From: GCA-2732805 sp964516605
GTDB lineage: Bacteria > Pseudomonadota > Gammaproteobacteria > Coxiellales > Coxiellaceae
Assembly: GCA_964516605.1 (NCBI GenBank)
Contig: CAZFAA010000067.1
Span: 1-9,818, forward strand
Reading direction: 5' to 3'
Length of the DNA stretch: 9,818 bases
Within the stretch, counting starts at the first letter, position 1, and the number at the start of each line of letters is the position of its first letter. The translations under genes and the position numbers were made by a program. Shown in pieces: positions 1 to 6,684 of this stretch. The notes below the pieces were generated by a model. The model was not told where the DNA came from. It saw nothing but the letters and a program-made list of their open reading frames with translations, and did not search any database.

Positions 1-1
1 T

Positions 2-136
2 CCTGCAAAGACTCAGCATCGTATTGCTAAATATGGTACAGTGCCATTGGTAATTATTGAGACCCAGATGGGCGAGCGCGTCGATGAAGAGGATATTGTG
101 AGATTCGATGATATCTATCAACGTGAGCTCGTGTAA
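2..136 (+). CDS. C-terminal fragment of an unrecognised protein
   Basis: An open frame enters from the left edge and ends at TAA 134-136, giving 44 residues. It begins PAKTQHRIAKYGTVPL, continues with a hydrophobic VIIETQMG stretch, and ends with an acidic segment (DEEDIVRFDDIYQRELV). The composition looks like real coding sequence: there are no internal stops, it mixes a buried strand with charged residues, and the gene ends just before a terminator-like hairpin and secA. I do not recognise the family. It does not look like SecM or the end of LpxC, which are common upstream neighbours of secA in gammaproteobacteria. The gene reads in the same direction as secA with an 87-base gap, so co-transcription is possible but unproven. 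The product and the start lie outside the window. Confidence 0.6.
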   Translation, partial: PAKTQHRIAKYGTVPLVIIETQMGERVDEEDIVRFDDIYQRELV

Positions 137-151
137 AAGTTTACTGTTCAA

Positions 152-174
152 CGTGTATAGAATACACGGGTTTT
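152..174 (+). terminator. weak terminator-like hairpin before secA
   Basis: A perfect 7-base-pair inverted repeat (CGTGTAT, loop AGA, ATACACG) lies 15 bases after the upstream stop codon and is followed by GG and a run of four T. The position suits an intrinsic terminator for the upstream gene. The stem has only three G/C pairs and the T tract is short, so it would be inefficient at best and may only attenuate read-through into secA. Confidence 0.35.
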
Positions 175-223
175 AAATGAGTCGTTTCTATGCGAGAATT
201 GTCTGTTTACATAACTAGATAAA

Positions 224-2971
224 ATGATTATGGCCAATATATTAAGAACAATTTTCGGGTCGCGTAATGAGCGACTATTAAAGTCTTACGCTAAAAAAGT
301 GCACACTATTAATGCACTTGAACCGGCTATTCAGGCATTGACTGATGCAGAGCTTAAAGCGAAAACAGCTGAATTTCGTGCCCGCCTTGGACAAGGTGAG
401 ACGCTTGATGCTCTATTGCCCGAGGCATTTGCTGTTGTGCGTGAGGTTGCCAAGCGTACGTTGGGCATGCGTCATTTTGATGTGCAATTGTTAGGAGGTA
501 TGACGCTGCATTATGGCAAGATTGCTGAAATGCGCACTGGTGAAGGTAAAACATTGACGTCTACTTTGCCCGCCTATTTAAATGCCTTGATGGGTAAAGG
601 GGTTCATATTGTTACGGTGAACGATTACCTAGCCAGTCGTGATGCAGAGTGGATGCGTCCTATTTATGAATTTTTAGGATTAACAATAGGCATTAATTTA
701 CCATCGATGACCCATGAACAAAAGCAAGCAGCCTATCGTGCTGATATTACCTTCGGTACGAATAACGAATATGGTTTTGATTACTTGCGCGATAATATGG
801 TGTTTGAGTTGAATCAAAAAGTACAAAGGCCTTTGTATTATGCGATTGTTGATGAAGTGGATTCCATTTTAATTGATGAAGCACGTACACCGCTGATTAT
901 TTCAGGTCAAGCAGAAGAATCCTCTGAATTGTACAATCGCATTAACAAGCTTATTCCTAGTTTGAAACAGCAGAAAATGATGGAAGACCAAAAAGAAGAA
1001 GATCTTCCTGAGTCAGATCTAGGTGATTTCACAGTAGATGAAAAACAACGCACAGCTCATTTAACTGAGCGTGGGCATCAACACATTGAAGAGTTGCTGG
1101 TTCGAGAAGGCATTTTAAAAGAGGGTGACAGCCTTTATGATTTATCCAATATTTCATTGATGCATTATGTGATCGCGGCATTGCGCGCACACTCTTTATA
1201 TCAACGTGACGTACATTATGTAGTAAAAAATAATGAAATTCATATTGTTGATGAGCACACGGGTCGTTTAATGGAGGGGCGTCGTTGGTCAGATGGATTG
1301 CACCAAGCAATTGAAGCTAAAGAAGGCGTGACCGTGCAGCTTGAAAATCAAACACTGGCGTCGATTACGTTTCAAAATTATTTTAGACTTTACCAAAAAT
1401 TATCGGGTATGACGGGTACAGCAGACACAGAAGCGTATGAGCTGCAGAATATTTATGGTCTGGAAGTGATTGTGATTCCCACAAATAAACCCATGATTCG
1501 CGATGACCGTCCGGACATGGTATATATGTCGCAGCGCGGAAAATTCAATGCAATTATTAGTGAAATTAAACTATGCGTTGAGAAACAGCAGCCTGTTTTG
1601 GTGGGTACGGCATCTATTGAAGCGTCTGAACTGCTATCAAGTTTACTAAAAAAAGAAAAAATTAAGCATGAAGTATTAAATGCTAAGCAACATGAACGCG
1701 AAGCTAAAATTATTGCTAAAGCGGGGCGTCCGGGAGCGGTTACGATCGCGACGAACATGGCAGGACGTGGTACGGATATTGTATTGGGTGGGAATCCGGA
1801 AGTTGAAATAGAGGAGCTGGACAACCCAACACCAGAGCAGATTGAGGCTGTTAAAATAGATTGGCAACAACGCCATGCGGTCGTATTGGCGGCGGGAGGG
1901 TTGCATGTGCTTGGAACAGAGCGTCATGAATCACGGCGTATCGATAATCAATTGCGCGGTCGTTCCGGGCGTCAGGGAGATCCTGGTAGTTCGCAATTTT
2001 ATTTATCGATGGAAGATAATTTATTGCGTATTTTTATAGGTGAGCGCGTATCGGGGGTGATACGCCGATTGGGTCTGAGAGAAGATGATGTCATTCAGCA
2101 TTCGATGATTGATAAGCGCATTGAAAAAGCACAGCGGCGTGTAGAAGGTTATAATTTTGATGTGCGTAAAAATTTACTAGAGTACGATGATGTGGCCAAT
2201 GATCAACGTAAGGTGATGTATCAGCAGCGTGCGCAATTATTAGAGTCCGATGACATTTCAAGTTCGGTGCAAGGTATTCGTGAAGAAGCTATTGAGAGTA
2301 TGATCACACAATTTATTCCGCCTAATTCTATTGAGGAACAGTGGAATATCGCGGGGCTCGGTATGCAGTTGCAGCAGGATTTTGATCTTCAATTGCCTTT
2401 AGATGCGTGGTTGCATGAAGATGAAAGCTTGCATGAAGAGACATTACGCCAACGTATTATTGATGCTGTAAATGCAGCGTATGCGCAGAAAGAGCAAAAA
2501 TCGGGTGCATCGGTTATGCGCCAAGTTGAAAAATCACTTCTGTTGCAATTGCTGGATCAACATTGGAAAGATCATTTAGCTGCCATGGATCATTTGCGTC
2601 AGGGGATTCATTTGCGTGGTTATGCGCAAAAAAATCCAACGCAAGAATACAAGCGAGAAGCGTTTGAGCTGTTTACCAATATGTTGCAAAGTTTGAAGTA
2701 TGATTACACCTCAACATTGTGTAAGTTAGAGTTGGTTTCAGAGGAGCAATTAGCGCAGCAACAACAGCAGCATTTTTCTCCAAAGCTGAGTTACCAGCAT
2801 GCACAGTTAACTGGATTAACAACGGTATCTGCCGAAGAAGAGGCGCTTATTGGCATGGCTATTGAGCCTCAAAAACCAGTTATTCGTGATCAGCCTAAGG
2901 TTGGGCGTAATGATGCGTGCCCTTGTGGTTCTGGGCAAAAGTACAAACAATGCCATGGCCAGGTTCAGTAA
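224..2971 (+). CDS. secA: preprotein translocase ATPase SecA
   Basis: SecA is the cytosolic motor ATPase that binds SecYEG and pushes unfolded preproteins through the inner membrane. All landmarks are visible in the 915 residues: the N-terminal IFGSRNERLLK; Walker A MRTGEGKT at 103-110; Walker B DEVDS at 210-214 running into ILIDEARTPLIISG; the preprotein cross-linking region around 225-370; TNMAGRGTD at 510-518; and the GTERHESRRIDNQLRGRSGRQGDPGSSQF motif VI region near 564-592. The helical scaffold/wing domain follows, with WKDHLAAMDHLRQGIHLRGY in the two-helix finger region. The C-terminal zinc motif uses C899, C901, C910 and H911, so the SecB/membrane-binding tail is intact. Length is normal for gammaproteobacteria. 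The start is uncertain: ATG 224 and ATG 230 are in frame, neither has a clear Shine-Dalgarno, and 230 (MANILRTIFGS) aligns slightly better with E. coli SecA. It converges with zapD 108 bases downstream. Confidence 0.98.
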   Translation: MIMANILRTIFGSRNERLLKSYAKKVHTINALEPAIQALTDAELKAKTAEFRARLGQGETLDALLPEAFAVVREVAKRTLGMRHFDVQLLGGMTLHYGKIAEMRTGEGKTLTSTLPAYLNALMGKGVHIVTVNDYLASRDAEWMRPIYEFLGLTIGINLPSMTHEQKQAAYRADITFGTNNEYGFDYLRDNMVFELNQKVQRPLYYAIVDEVDSILIDEARTPLIISGQAEESSELYNRINKLIPSLKQQKMMEDQKEEDLPESDLGDFTVDEKQRTAHLTERGHQHIEELLVREGILKEGDSLYDLSNISLMHYVIAALRAHSLYQRDVHYVVKNNEIHIVDEHTGRLMEGRRWSDGLHQAIEAKEGVTVQLENQTLASITFQNYFRLYQKLSGMTGTADTEAYELQNIYGLEVIVIPTNKPMIRDDRPDMVYMSQRGKFNAIISEIKLCVEKQQPVLVGTASIEASELLSSLLKKEKIKHEVLNAKQHEREAKIIAKAGRPGAVTIATNMAGRGTDIVLGGNPEVEIEELDNPTPEQIEAVKIDWQQRHAVVLAAGGLHVLGTERHESRRIDNQLRGRSGRQGDPGSSQFYLSMEDNLLRIFIGERVSGVIRRLGLREDDVIQHSMIDKRIEKAQRRVEGYNFDVRKNLLEYDDVANDQRKVMYQQRAQLLESDDISSSVQGIREEAIESMITQFIPPNSIEEQWNIAGLGMQLQQDFDLQLPLDAWLHEDESLHEETLRQRIIDAVNAAYAQKEQKSGASVMRQVEKSLLLQLLDQHWKDHLAAMDHLRQGIHLRGYAQKNPTQEYKREAFELFTNMLQSLKYDYTSTLCKLELVSEEQLAQQQQQHFSPKLSYQHAQLTGLTTVSAEEEALIGMAIEPQKPVIRDQPKVGRNDACPCGSGQKYKQCHGQVQ

Positions 2972-3079
2972 AAGATAGGTTTTAAAGCAATAAACCTTGG
3001 TAAATGTTCACGCCCTCCTTAAGTTGACGCAGTTGGCTGATCTATTGCGTGGGGTCTGACTTATTACCAGCATTTGTTG

Positions 3080-3871
3080 CTAACCGCGACAGCAGCGTAG
3101 ATGAAATGCTATGTCTTCTTGTGTTTGCAGGGGTTTGCGCCCACCTAAATCCAGCAGCATAAAACGAATCATAATGCGGTGTTTATTAGCACTAAATTCA
3201 GGAAAAACATTGAGCGTTGACGTAATGCTCAAACGTAGTAAATCATATGGTACCGTGGAATCTTGATTTTGTTGGTATAAACCTCTGCATGCTACAACAG
3301 CAGTTGTTGGGGTGCCCTGGCGAATGAGTTTTAACAATAAATAAATAGCGTCGAGCAATTTTATAAACGGGCTGCACCATACTTTTAGATCGTGTTGCCG
3401 TGCTTGCGCTGGTCGATTTAACCATAACTGCAATGGTGGTAATGTGGTTTCACAAGCTCCTGCAGGATTAGCAAGATGCATGCGAATTTGATTGAGGAAT
3501 TCATTTCGACGCAGATTTTCGCCAATTTTGCCACCAAGTTCGTGCAAATACGCAATATGTTGATCCAGCTCTTCTAAAATATCATGCAGTTTGATGATAT
3601 TCACATCAGGAGATTGCGTGAGCGCGCTTAAATTTTTAGTGTGTGTTGTGAGTATTTGCACCAGTTTTGTTTTAAGGTCAGGTCGATCTACAACATTAAT
3701 AATTTTCAGTAGTGCAGAGAGGGCTTGCTTGTTTGCACTGGGGTCTTCAGACATGAGGTTTTTTTTAAATTCATTGAATAAATACTCAAGACGTAAGTAC
3801 AGGCGTACCTGTTCGTTTAACGGATGTTCGAAGGTAATAAGGGTATTGGTTTGGGCTGTTGTGGTTAGCAA
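3080..3871 (-). CDS. zapD: cell division protein ZapD (FtsZ-bundling factor)
   Basis: ZapD (YacF/DUF1342) is a cytoplasmic, mostly helical protein that cross-links FtsZ protofilaments at the septum. The family is recognisable from FEHPLNEQVRLYLRLEYLFNEF at the N-terminus (E. coli FEHPLNEKMRTWLRIEFL), then LPPLQLWLNRP, then a DLLRLSI strand, and a C-terminal NKHRIMIRFMLLD followed by a final FHLRCC (E. coli HKSRFAIRFMPLD and ELACC). I chose TTG 3869-3871 as the start (263 residues) because GAGGTGA lies just upstream and the E. coli protein has only about six residues before FEHP. The ATG codons at 3904 and 3901 would add up to 11 residues but have no ribosome binding site. zapD normally follows coaE; here it is separated from coaE by about 2.8 kb holding two exported-protein genes. 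Family identity is firm; the start is less so. Confidence 0.93.
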   Translation of the reverse strand: MLTTTAQTNTLITFEHPLNEQVRLYLRLEYLFNEFKKNLMSEDPSANKQALSALLKIINVVDRPDLKTKLVQILTTHTKNLSALTQSPDVNIIKLHDILEELDQHIAYLHELGGKIGENLRRNEFLNQIRMHLANPAGACETTLPPLQLWLNRPAQARQHDLKVWCSPFIKLLDAIYLLLKLIRQGTPTTAVVACRGLYQQNQDSTVPYDLLRLSITSTLNVFPEFSANKHRIMIRFMLLDLGGRKPLQTQEDIAFHLRCCRG

Positions 3872-3874
3872 GCT

Positions 3875-3881
3875 CACCTCT
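3875..3881 (-). promoter_or_regulatory. ribosome binding site deciding the zapD start
   Basis: Read on the minus strand, this is AGAGGTG followed by AGC and then TTG. It matches the anti-Shine-Dalgarno complement over GAGGTGA, with five bases between GAGG and the TTG. No comparable match precedes the in-frame ATG pair at 3904 and 3901. The site supports initiation at TTG 3871. Confidence 0.5.
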
Positions 3882-3905
3882 ACGTGAAGATAAACGGACA
3901 TCATA

Positions 3906-3920
3906 GCAAATTTAATTTGC
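3906..3920. repeat. perfect 7-1-7 palindrome upstream of zapD
   Basis: GCAAATT, centre T, AATTTGC: a 15-base dyad ending one base before the upstream-most zapD ATG and about 35 bases before the favoured TTG start. It could be an operator or the 5' end of a leader. It is A/T-rich, so chance is a real alternative. No known operator consensus was recognised. Confidence 0.35.
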
Positions 3921-4142
3921 GGCTTGTAGTTTATTAACCACTCCCAGTTTTTCCGGTTCTGAGAGGGATTTGCGTTGGTGTGGACGTTGTCGCATGGTTT
4001 CTCAGGTTTAAAAAAGCGGAGGCCTAAGATTGTAACAATTTGTTTTTATTGCATTATTGCAATCACTTTTTCTTATTTTGACAGTCTATTTTTTGTTTTG
4101 CCATTTCCTGTGAGTTACTACGCAGGCTTCTTCACACCTCCT

Positions 4143-4158
4143 TTATGCCGAGGCATAA
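4143..4158. repeat. perfect dyad TTATGCC-GA-GGCATAA, operator candidate
   Basis: Seven-base perfect arms with a two-base centre lie 39 bases upstream of the -35 hexamer of the lipase-like gene. The size and symmetry suit a dimeric helix-turn-helix regulator. No T tract follows on either strand, so it is not a terminator. I do not recognise it as a Fur, LexA, PhoB or similar consensus. Confidence 0.45.
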
Positions 4159-4197
4159 GTTGCCCCAATTTAATTACATTATTTTATGCAACAATCC

Positions 4198-4225
4198 TTG
4201 ACAACTGTCTACGATAGTTCAAAAT
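4198..4225 (+). promoter_or_regulatory. probable sigma70-type promoter of the lipase-like gene
   Basis: A perfect -35 hexamer TTGACA (4198-4203) is followed after 16 bases by CAAAAT (4220-4225), a 4-of-6 match to TATAAT. The spacer holds an imperfect dyad, AACTGTC-TAC-GATAGTT (4203-4219, one G:T mismatch), which would sit under RNA polymerase and could be a repressor site. The start codon is 28 bases beyond the -10. The strong -35 with a weak -10 would suit a regulated promoter. Confidence 0.5.
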
Positions 4226-4253
4226 ATTCAGGTCGTAGTCAAAGGAATTCAGC

Positions 4254-5573
4254 ATGGTGCGGTTTAAACTTTGTGTTTTCACTCTATTTTTGTGTAGTGT
4301 GCAAGTGGTTGCAGCGGAGCAATTGGATTGCATTCAATGGGATCAGAAAAATCCGACTGTTTTTCAGCCTGTGGCAAATAGTAATAATCAAATAGCGCCG
4401 GACTATGGGTTATATTGGATAAAATACGACCCCAAAACTGGTGGTGAAGATTACAAGCGTGCATACACGCCAGATACTTATCTACCTTATTTCAGTGATG
4501 GTACGCGCAACACTAATCCAGATCCTGCCACCGATGGTGGTGCTGCGCGTACGCAATATAATACCAGCGAGCTGCAGGGCTTTTATGACCCCAAAAAGCC
4601 GACGATTATTTTATTCCATGGTTGGCAGCCAGGTATGACCCAGGATCACCGCCGCATTGATTTGTGTTATCGCTACCCAACTGGCGTCAATAGTTATTCG
4701 CCACTTTATAATACGCTTAAGTATTGGCAAGGTTGGAATGTGGCTATTTTTTATTGGAATCAATTTGCAGATGAAAGCGGTTTTAAAGATGCTGAAGCAA
4801 AGCTGTATTCTTCTAGCGTTCTGCAAACAATGCGTTGGGCTTATTTAACAGCTGGTGATACGAATGTGCATTATTGTATGGCACAAGATTCGCATTGCAT
4901 CATGCCACGCGATGCAGCCGGGCGTATTAAAACAATTGCTGAGTTAGGTTATGAGGCTGTGGTTAATGCATTGCCTGCAATGGATCCACAGGAAGAGTTT
5001 CGTATTGCTGGGCAATCATTCGGTGCGCAACTAGCAATTTTAGTGACCGACAAACTACTTACATCACAGTCAACTCGGCTCAAACCAACACGGTTGGTTT
5101 TGTTGGATCCTTATTTTTCACGCGGTAATTTAGCTAACTTATTTAATGGTCAAAGCGTTGTTAACCATGTGAATGCTATGGTGCAGGAGATTGAAACATA
5201 TCAGGTCCCTGTTGCAGAATACCGTACCTCAAAAATCAGTTATTTTCCGACTGGTGATTGCAATTCATGGCTTATGAGTCATACAGCTTATGAGCGTTTT
5301 TATCCGAAATACCTCGACGCGATTTCAGGATTGGATTTATTAGCTGAACAGCATCGTTCAGCTATTTATTTATATTTTCAATCGAATCGTGCTGCACCTT
5401 ATTGGGATCGTACGACGACTAAAAATTGGAATCGATCCTATATCAATGCGCAAGCCTCAAATGTGCAAGTGAGTCAGCTGATGCATTTTGCGCGCGCGCA
5501 AATTCCAGGGTTTTCGGAATACAGTTTTCCCAATACACAAGATGATGCGTTTACCGCTGTCTTGGCACATTAA
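4254..5573 (+). CDS. secreted pancreatic-lipase-like alpha/beta hydrolase
   Basis: 439 residues, probably an exported lipase, phospholipase A1 or esterase. The start is well supported: AAAGGA (4241-4246) lies seven bases before the ATG. MVRFKLCVFTLFLCSVQVVAA is a Sec signal peptide with a likely cut after A21. Strand ILFHGW (119-124) carries the HG oxyanion-hole motif. RIAGQSFGAQLA is the nucleophile elbow GxSxG with S255. LVLLDPYFS gives D285 in the LDP context, and FPTGDC...SH gives H343. The order Ser - LDP Asp - FPxG..C..SH His matches the pancreatic lipase family (PF00151), although overall similarity looks low. The mature chain has five cysteines, so a disulphide is possible after export. 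The substrate cannot be read from sequence, and a cutinase- or esterase-like role is the alternative. It is monocistronic, divergent from zapD and convergent with an outer-membrane protein gene. Confidence 0.8.
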   Translation: MVRFKLCVFTLFLCSVQVVAAEQLDCIQWDQKNPTVFQPVANSNNQIAPDYGLYWIKYDPKTGGEDYKRAYTPDTYLPYFSDGTRNTNPDPATDGGAARTQYNTSELQGFYDPKKPTIILFHGWQPGMTQDHRRIDLCYRYPTGVNSYSPLYNTLKYWQGWNVAIFYWNQFADESGFKDAEAKLYSSSVLQTMRWAYLTAGDTNVHYCMAQDSHCIMPRDAAGRIKTIAELGYEAVVNALPAMDPQEEFRIAGQSFGAQLAILVTDKLLTSQSTRLKPTRLVLLDPYFSRGNLANLFNGQSVVNHVNAMVQEIETYQVPVAEYRTSKISYFPTGDCNSWLMSHTAYERFYPKYLDAISGLDLLAEQHRSAIYLYFQSNRAAPYWDRTTTKNWNRSYINAQASNVQVSQLMHFARAQIPGFSEYSFPNTQDDAFTAVLAH

Positions 5574-5657
5574 TGAATAGATCGGGCTACCTTTATGAAA
5601 AACAGGGTTTGCAAATACAGGTGGTCTGAACTATTACAAGAGTCCTGATACACGGCA

Positions 5658-6464
5658 TCAGATTGTCATCGACATACCAAAAAGTGGGCCATACAGATTC
5701 ATATTCCATTTGAAAGTTTGGTTGTGGTATTGACGGTATTGATACATATAACGGTATCCAATATTAAAACTGAGTATTGGTACGCTAAAGAGTTTATTGT
5801 ATTGCAGCATTGCCATGGTGTTGTAACTTTGGTTGTTGTTACCCCAGTATGCCAGATCTCCTGTGGCAAATATGTCCCAATTCTTTGCGAATTGGTACAC
5901 AAAGCGTGAGCCTATGACTGGCTGCATCCACCATTGATTTTGCGATGTCGTACCGTTTGATTGCACATACAGATTGGCGCTGTCGCTTAAAGCGCGCACG
6001 GCCACATACGGGTAGATGGAAAAACTTTGTAACACTTGATCATCAATGCTACGTTTTAAAATACGTTTGTAGGCACGATATGCTACGCCACCAGTTAGCA
6101 TGCCAAAGCTGTTGTTCATGGTGGTGGTTTCAGTGGGTGTCTCAGTGCTGTATTTTAATTCGCCGTAAAAACCATCTGCGAACAGTTCTAAAGGGCCATT
6201 AATAGCGCTGAGCCAAAACATACCAGTGCTGCGCATGTGTTGTAAAAATTCCTGGGCTTTGCCCCCCGCTGTGAGTGAATTACCATTTACCGTCGTGCTA
6301 CCACTTAAATTGACACCCCACAAATAAAGTTGCGATGAGATAAACCAACGCGTATCGGGAGGTTTGATGGCAGGGCCAGTTGGTTCAGGAAGATCGGGTC
6401 CACCTGCCAGTGCTATTTGACTCGCCAGTCCAATGAGGCATGCAATACAAACTTGCTTAATCAC
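5658..6464 (-). CDS. putative outer-membrane beta-barrel protein
   Basis: 268 residues starting at GTG 6462-6464, with AAGGA (minus strand, plus positions 6472-6476) seven bases upstream. MIKQVCIACLIGLASQIALA is a signal peptide cut after ALA (residue 20), followed by a proline-rich linker (22-37). The rest shows alternating aromatic and polar strands typical of barrels: SSQLYLWGVNLSG (43-55), a PLELFADGFYGELKY strand pair (91-105), SIYPYVAVRAL (149-159), QPVIGSRFVYQFAKNWDIFATGDLAYWG (181-208) and SFNIGYRYMYQYRQY (232-246). It ends in LYGPLFGMSMTI; the last residue is isoleucine rather than the usual phenylalanine. The LYLW...L.G and G.R....W.....GD pattern resembles a broad family of uncharacterised proteobacterial outer-membrane proteins. 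No specific function can be assigned. It has its own promoter and converges with the lipase-like gene 84 bases away. Confidence 0.75.
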   Translation of the reverse strand: MIKQVCIACLIGLASQIALAGGPDLPEPTGPAIKPPDTRWFISSQLYLWGVNLSGSTTVNGNSLTAGGKAQEFLQHMRSTGMFWLSAINGPLELFADGFYGELKYSTETPTETTTMNNSFGMLTGGVAYRAYKRILKRSIDDQVLQSFSIYPYVAVRALSDSANLYVQSNGTTSQNQWWMQPVIGSRFVYQFAKNWDIFATGDLAYWGNNNQSYNTMAMLQYNKLFSVPILSFNIGYRYMYQYRQYHNQTFKWNMNLYGPLFGMSMTI

Positions 6465-6505
6465 GATGAAATCCTTGTGTTAGGTGGAGCGCAAATTACT
6501 GGATT

Positions 6506-6534
6506 AATATACCACTCATCAATGAAGATGCGAA
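6506..6534 (-). promoter_or_regulatory. extended -10 promoter of the outer-membrane protein gene
   Basis: On the minus strand, TTCGCA (plus 6529-6534, 4 of 6 to TTGACA), a 17-base spacer and TATATT (plus 6506-6511, 5 of 6 to TATAAT). TG sits one base before the -10, making an extended -10 element (TGGTATATT). Transcription would start near 6499, giving a leader of about 35 bases with the AAGGA ribosome binding site in it. This is the best-formed promoter in the window. Confidence 0.6.
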
Positions 6535-6674
6535 CCGAATTTAGAATGGGCGCTAGTATTCTTGGTTAACTGTTTTTATGATGACAGCCTGCGATCACGT
6601 GCATGTTCAAAATTGCCTGCCTGTCCTTTTTGAAGAGGTATTATTTTGCTGTTGTGGATCTTGTTCTGTCTAAA

Positions 6675-6684
6675 GCGTATACGC
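6675..6684. repeat. 10-base perfect palindrome GCGTATACGC after coaE
   Basis: A perfect self-complementary decamer lies one base downstream of the coaE stop codon. It has no loop and no following T tract, so it is unlikely to act as an intrinsic terminator. It may be a protein-binding site or chance. Confidence 0.25.

Larger units (their letters stand above)
3905..4253. other. divergent intergenic region between zapD and the lipase-like gene
   Basis: These 349 bases hold no convincing gene. From left to right I see a 15-base palindrome beside zapD; a 27-codon minus-strand reading frame (3912-3995) without a good ribosome binding site; an imperfect long stem (CTGAGA 3959-3964 with TCTCAG 4000-4005, inner TGCG 3971-3974 with CGCA 3991-3994); and an A/T-rich stretch 4031-4110 with two short dyads (AACAA-T-TTGTT at 4034-4044 and ATTGCA-TTAT-TGCAAT at 4048-4063). 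A perfect dyad at 4143-4158 and the promoter and ribosome binding site of the lipase-like gene follow. Most of the regulatory information is on the lipase side. No convincing zapD promoter was found. Confidence 0.6.

Noticed and set aside
1453..1927. Long antisense reading frames within secA
   Set aside because: They are shadows of the secA codons, have no family resemblance and lie entirely under a well-conserved gene.
2977..2997. Hairpin AGGTTT/AAACCT just after the secA stop as a bidirectional terminator
   Set aside because: The stem is only six pairs with two to three G/C and a nine-base loop, and neither strand has a real T tract after it.
4078..4106. Second TTGACA hexamer as an alternative lipase promoter
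   Set aside because: The sequence 17 bases downstream (CCATTT) and its neighbours do not resemble a -10, whereas the TTGACA at 4198 has a better partner and distance to the gene.
3975..4217. 80-codon + strand frame in the zapD/lipase gap
   Set aside because: It opens with TTG, has no ribosome binding site, has low-complexity Phe/Tyr/Cys-rich composition from A/T-rich DNA, and overlaps the dyads and promoter of the next gene.
5645..5661. CTGAT/ATCAG inverted repeat between the convergent lipase and outer-membrane genes as a terminator
   Set aside because: It has only a five-pair stem, overlaps the stop codon of the outer-membrane gene and has no T tract.
5945..6202. 85-codon + strand frame opposite the outer-membrane protein gene
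   Set aside because: It is an antisense shadow: rich in Cys, Arg and Trp, with no supporting ribosome binding site, and the minus-strand protein has a clear signal peptide and barrel pattern.
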